From the NCBI GenBank assembly GCA_018304545.1, contig JAGVVZ010000003.1, forward strand, positions 96,987 through 160,986: a DNA stretch of 64,000 nucleotides, written 5' to 3'. This document shows positions 63,458-64,000 of this stretch, one piece after another. The number at the start of each line of letters is the position of its first letter. Within the stretch, counting starts at the first letter, position 1. The stretch is from Candidatus Aenigmatarchaeota archaeon. GTDB lineage: Archaea > Aenigmatarchaeota > Aenigmatarchaeia > CG10238-14. The notes beneath the pieces were generated by a model. The model saw nothing but the letters and a program-made list of their open reading frames with translations. It ran no database searches and was not told where the DNA came from. Made by a program: the position numbers and the translations under genes.

Positions 63458-64000
<543 letters not shown>

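Overview
This 64 kb window is a low-GC, gene-dense archaeal chromosome segment. Archaeal marker genes are cdc48 (VAT-type AAA+ ATPase), PCNA, aIF5B, ribosomal protein L40e, transcription factor S, NreA, a TRAM-domain protein, an archaeal signal peptidase, DUF99 and a Mre11/Rad50 pair. The small proteins, very AT-rich code and large surface-glycan cluster suggest a DPANN-like or small-genome euryarchaeal lineage; this placement is inference. Two start modes are visible: TATA-like boxes about 25-30 nt upstream of starts (leaderless messages), and internal genes preceded by GGTGAT/GTGAT about 3-4 nt before the start codon, which often decides between candidate starts.

Layout. 1-25 kb is a surface polysaccharide / N-glycan region. 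It holds sulfate activation (cysD, cysN) with an alkaline-phosphatase-superfamily enzyme and an RHH protein, a UDP-sugar dehydrogenase, a DegT aminotransferase, two NAD sugar epimerases, two cupins, five family-2/family-4 glycosyltransferases, two giant membrane GT-C-like proteins, two methyltransferases, a second AP-superfamily enzyme, a B12 radical SAM protein and an SDR. A MinD-like ATPase closes it. 26-31 kb has small hypotheticals, DUF302, a secreted protein and cdc48. 31.8-37.8 kb holds information processing (TRAM protein, NreA/Zn-ribbon/L40e operon, DUF99, signal peptidase, TFS, isochorismatase, FNR-like reductase, a winged-helix regulator). 37.8-40.8 kb is a MacB/Lol-like ABC operon with a COG1361-type surface protein. 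40.9-42.9 kb is an OB-fold protein, PCNA and a radical SAM enzyme. 43-51.5 kb is mixed (SNF symporter, SDR, aIF5B, Nudix, orphans, metallophosphoesterase). 51.6-55.2 kb is a Cys/Thr-rich secreted protein. 56.6-62.1 kb is MgtC-like/Rad50/Nudix/Mre11. 62.2-64 kb is a kinase, tRNA-Pro, a CsaA-like tRNA-binding protein and the start of prolyl-tRNA synthetase.

The standout observation is in the aIF5B gene (47039-48796). The universally conserved P-loop GHVDHGKT is split between H and V by a 27-nt in-frame insertion that begins with a TAG stop. The insertion and its flanks fold into a bulge-helix-bulge-like structure, with a 4-bp central helix, 3-nt bulges on both sides and a 4-bp inner helix. The predicted BHB cuts rejoin the exons exactly to restore the motif. 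This looks like a 27-nt archaeal pre-mRNA intron in a translation initiation factor. Other points of interest are a set of Lys-poor orphan genes scattered through a Lys-rich proteome, a shared C-terminal RLK-x-[LM]GY signature on proteins of different folds in the glycan cluster, unannotated micro-ORFs (14 and 37 aa), and a tRNA-Pro / tRNA-binding protein / ProRS cluster.
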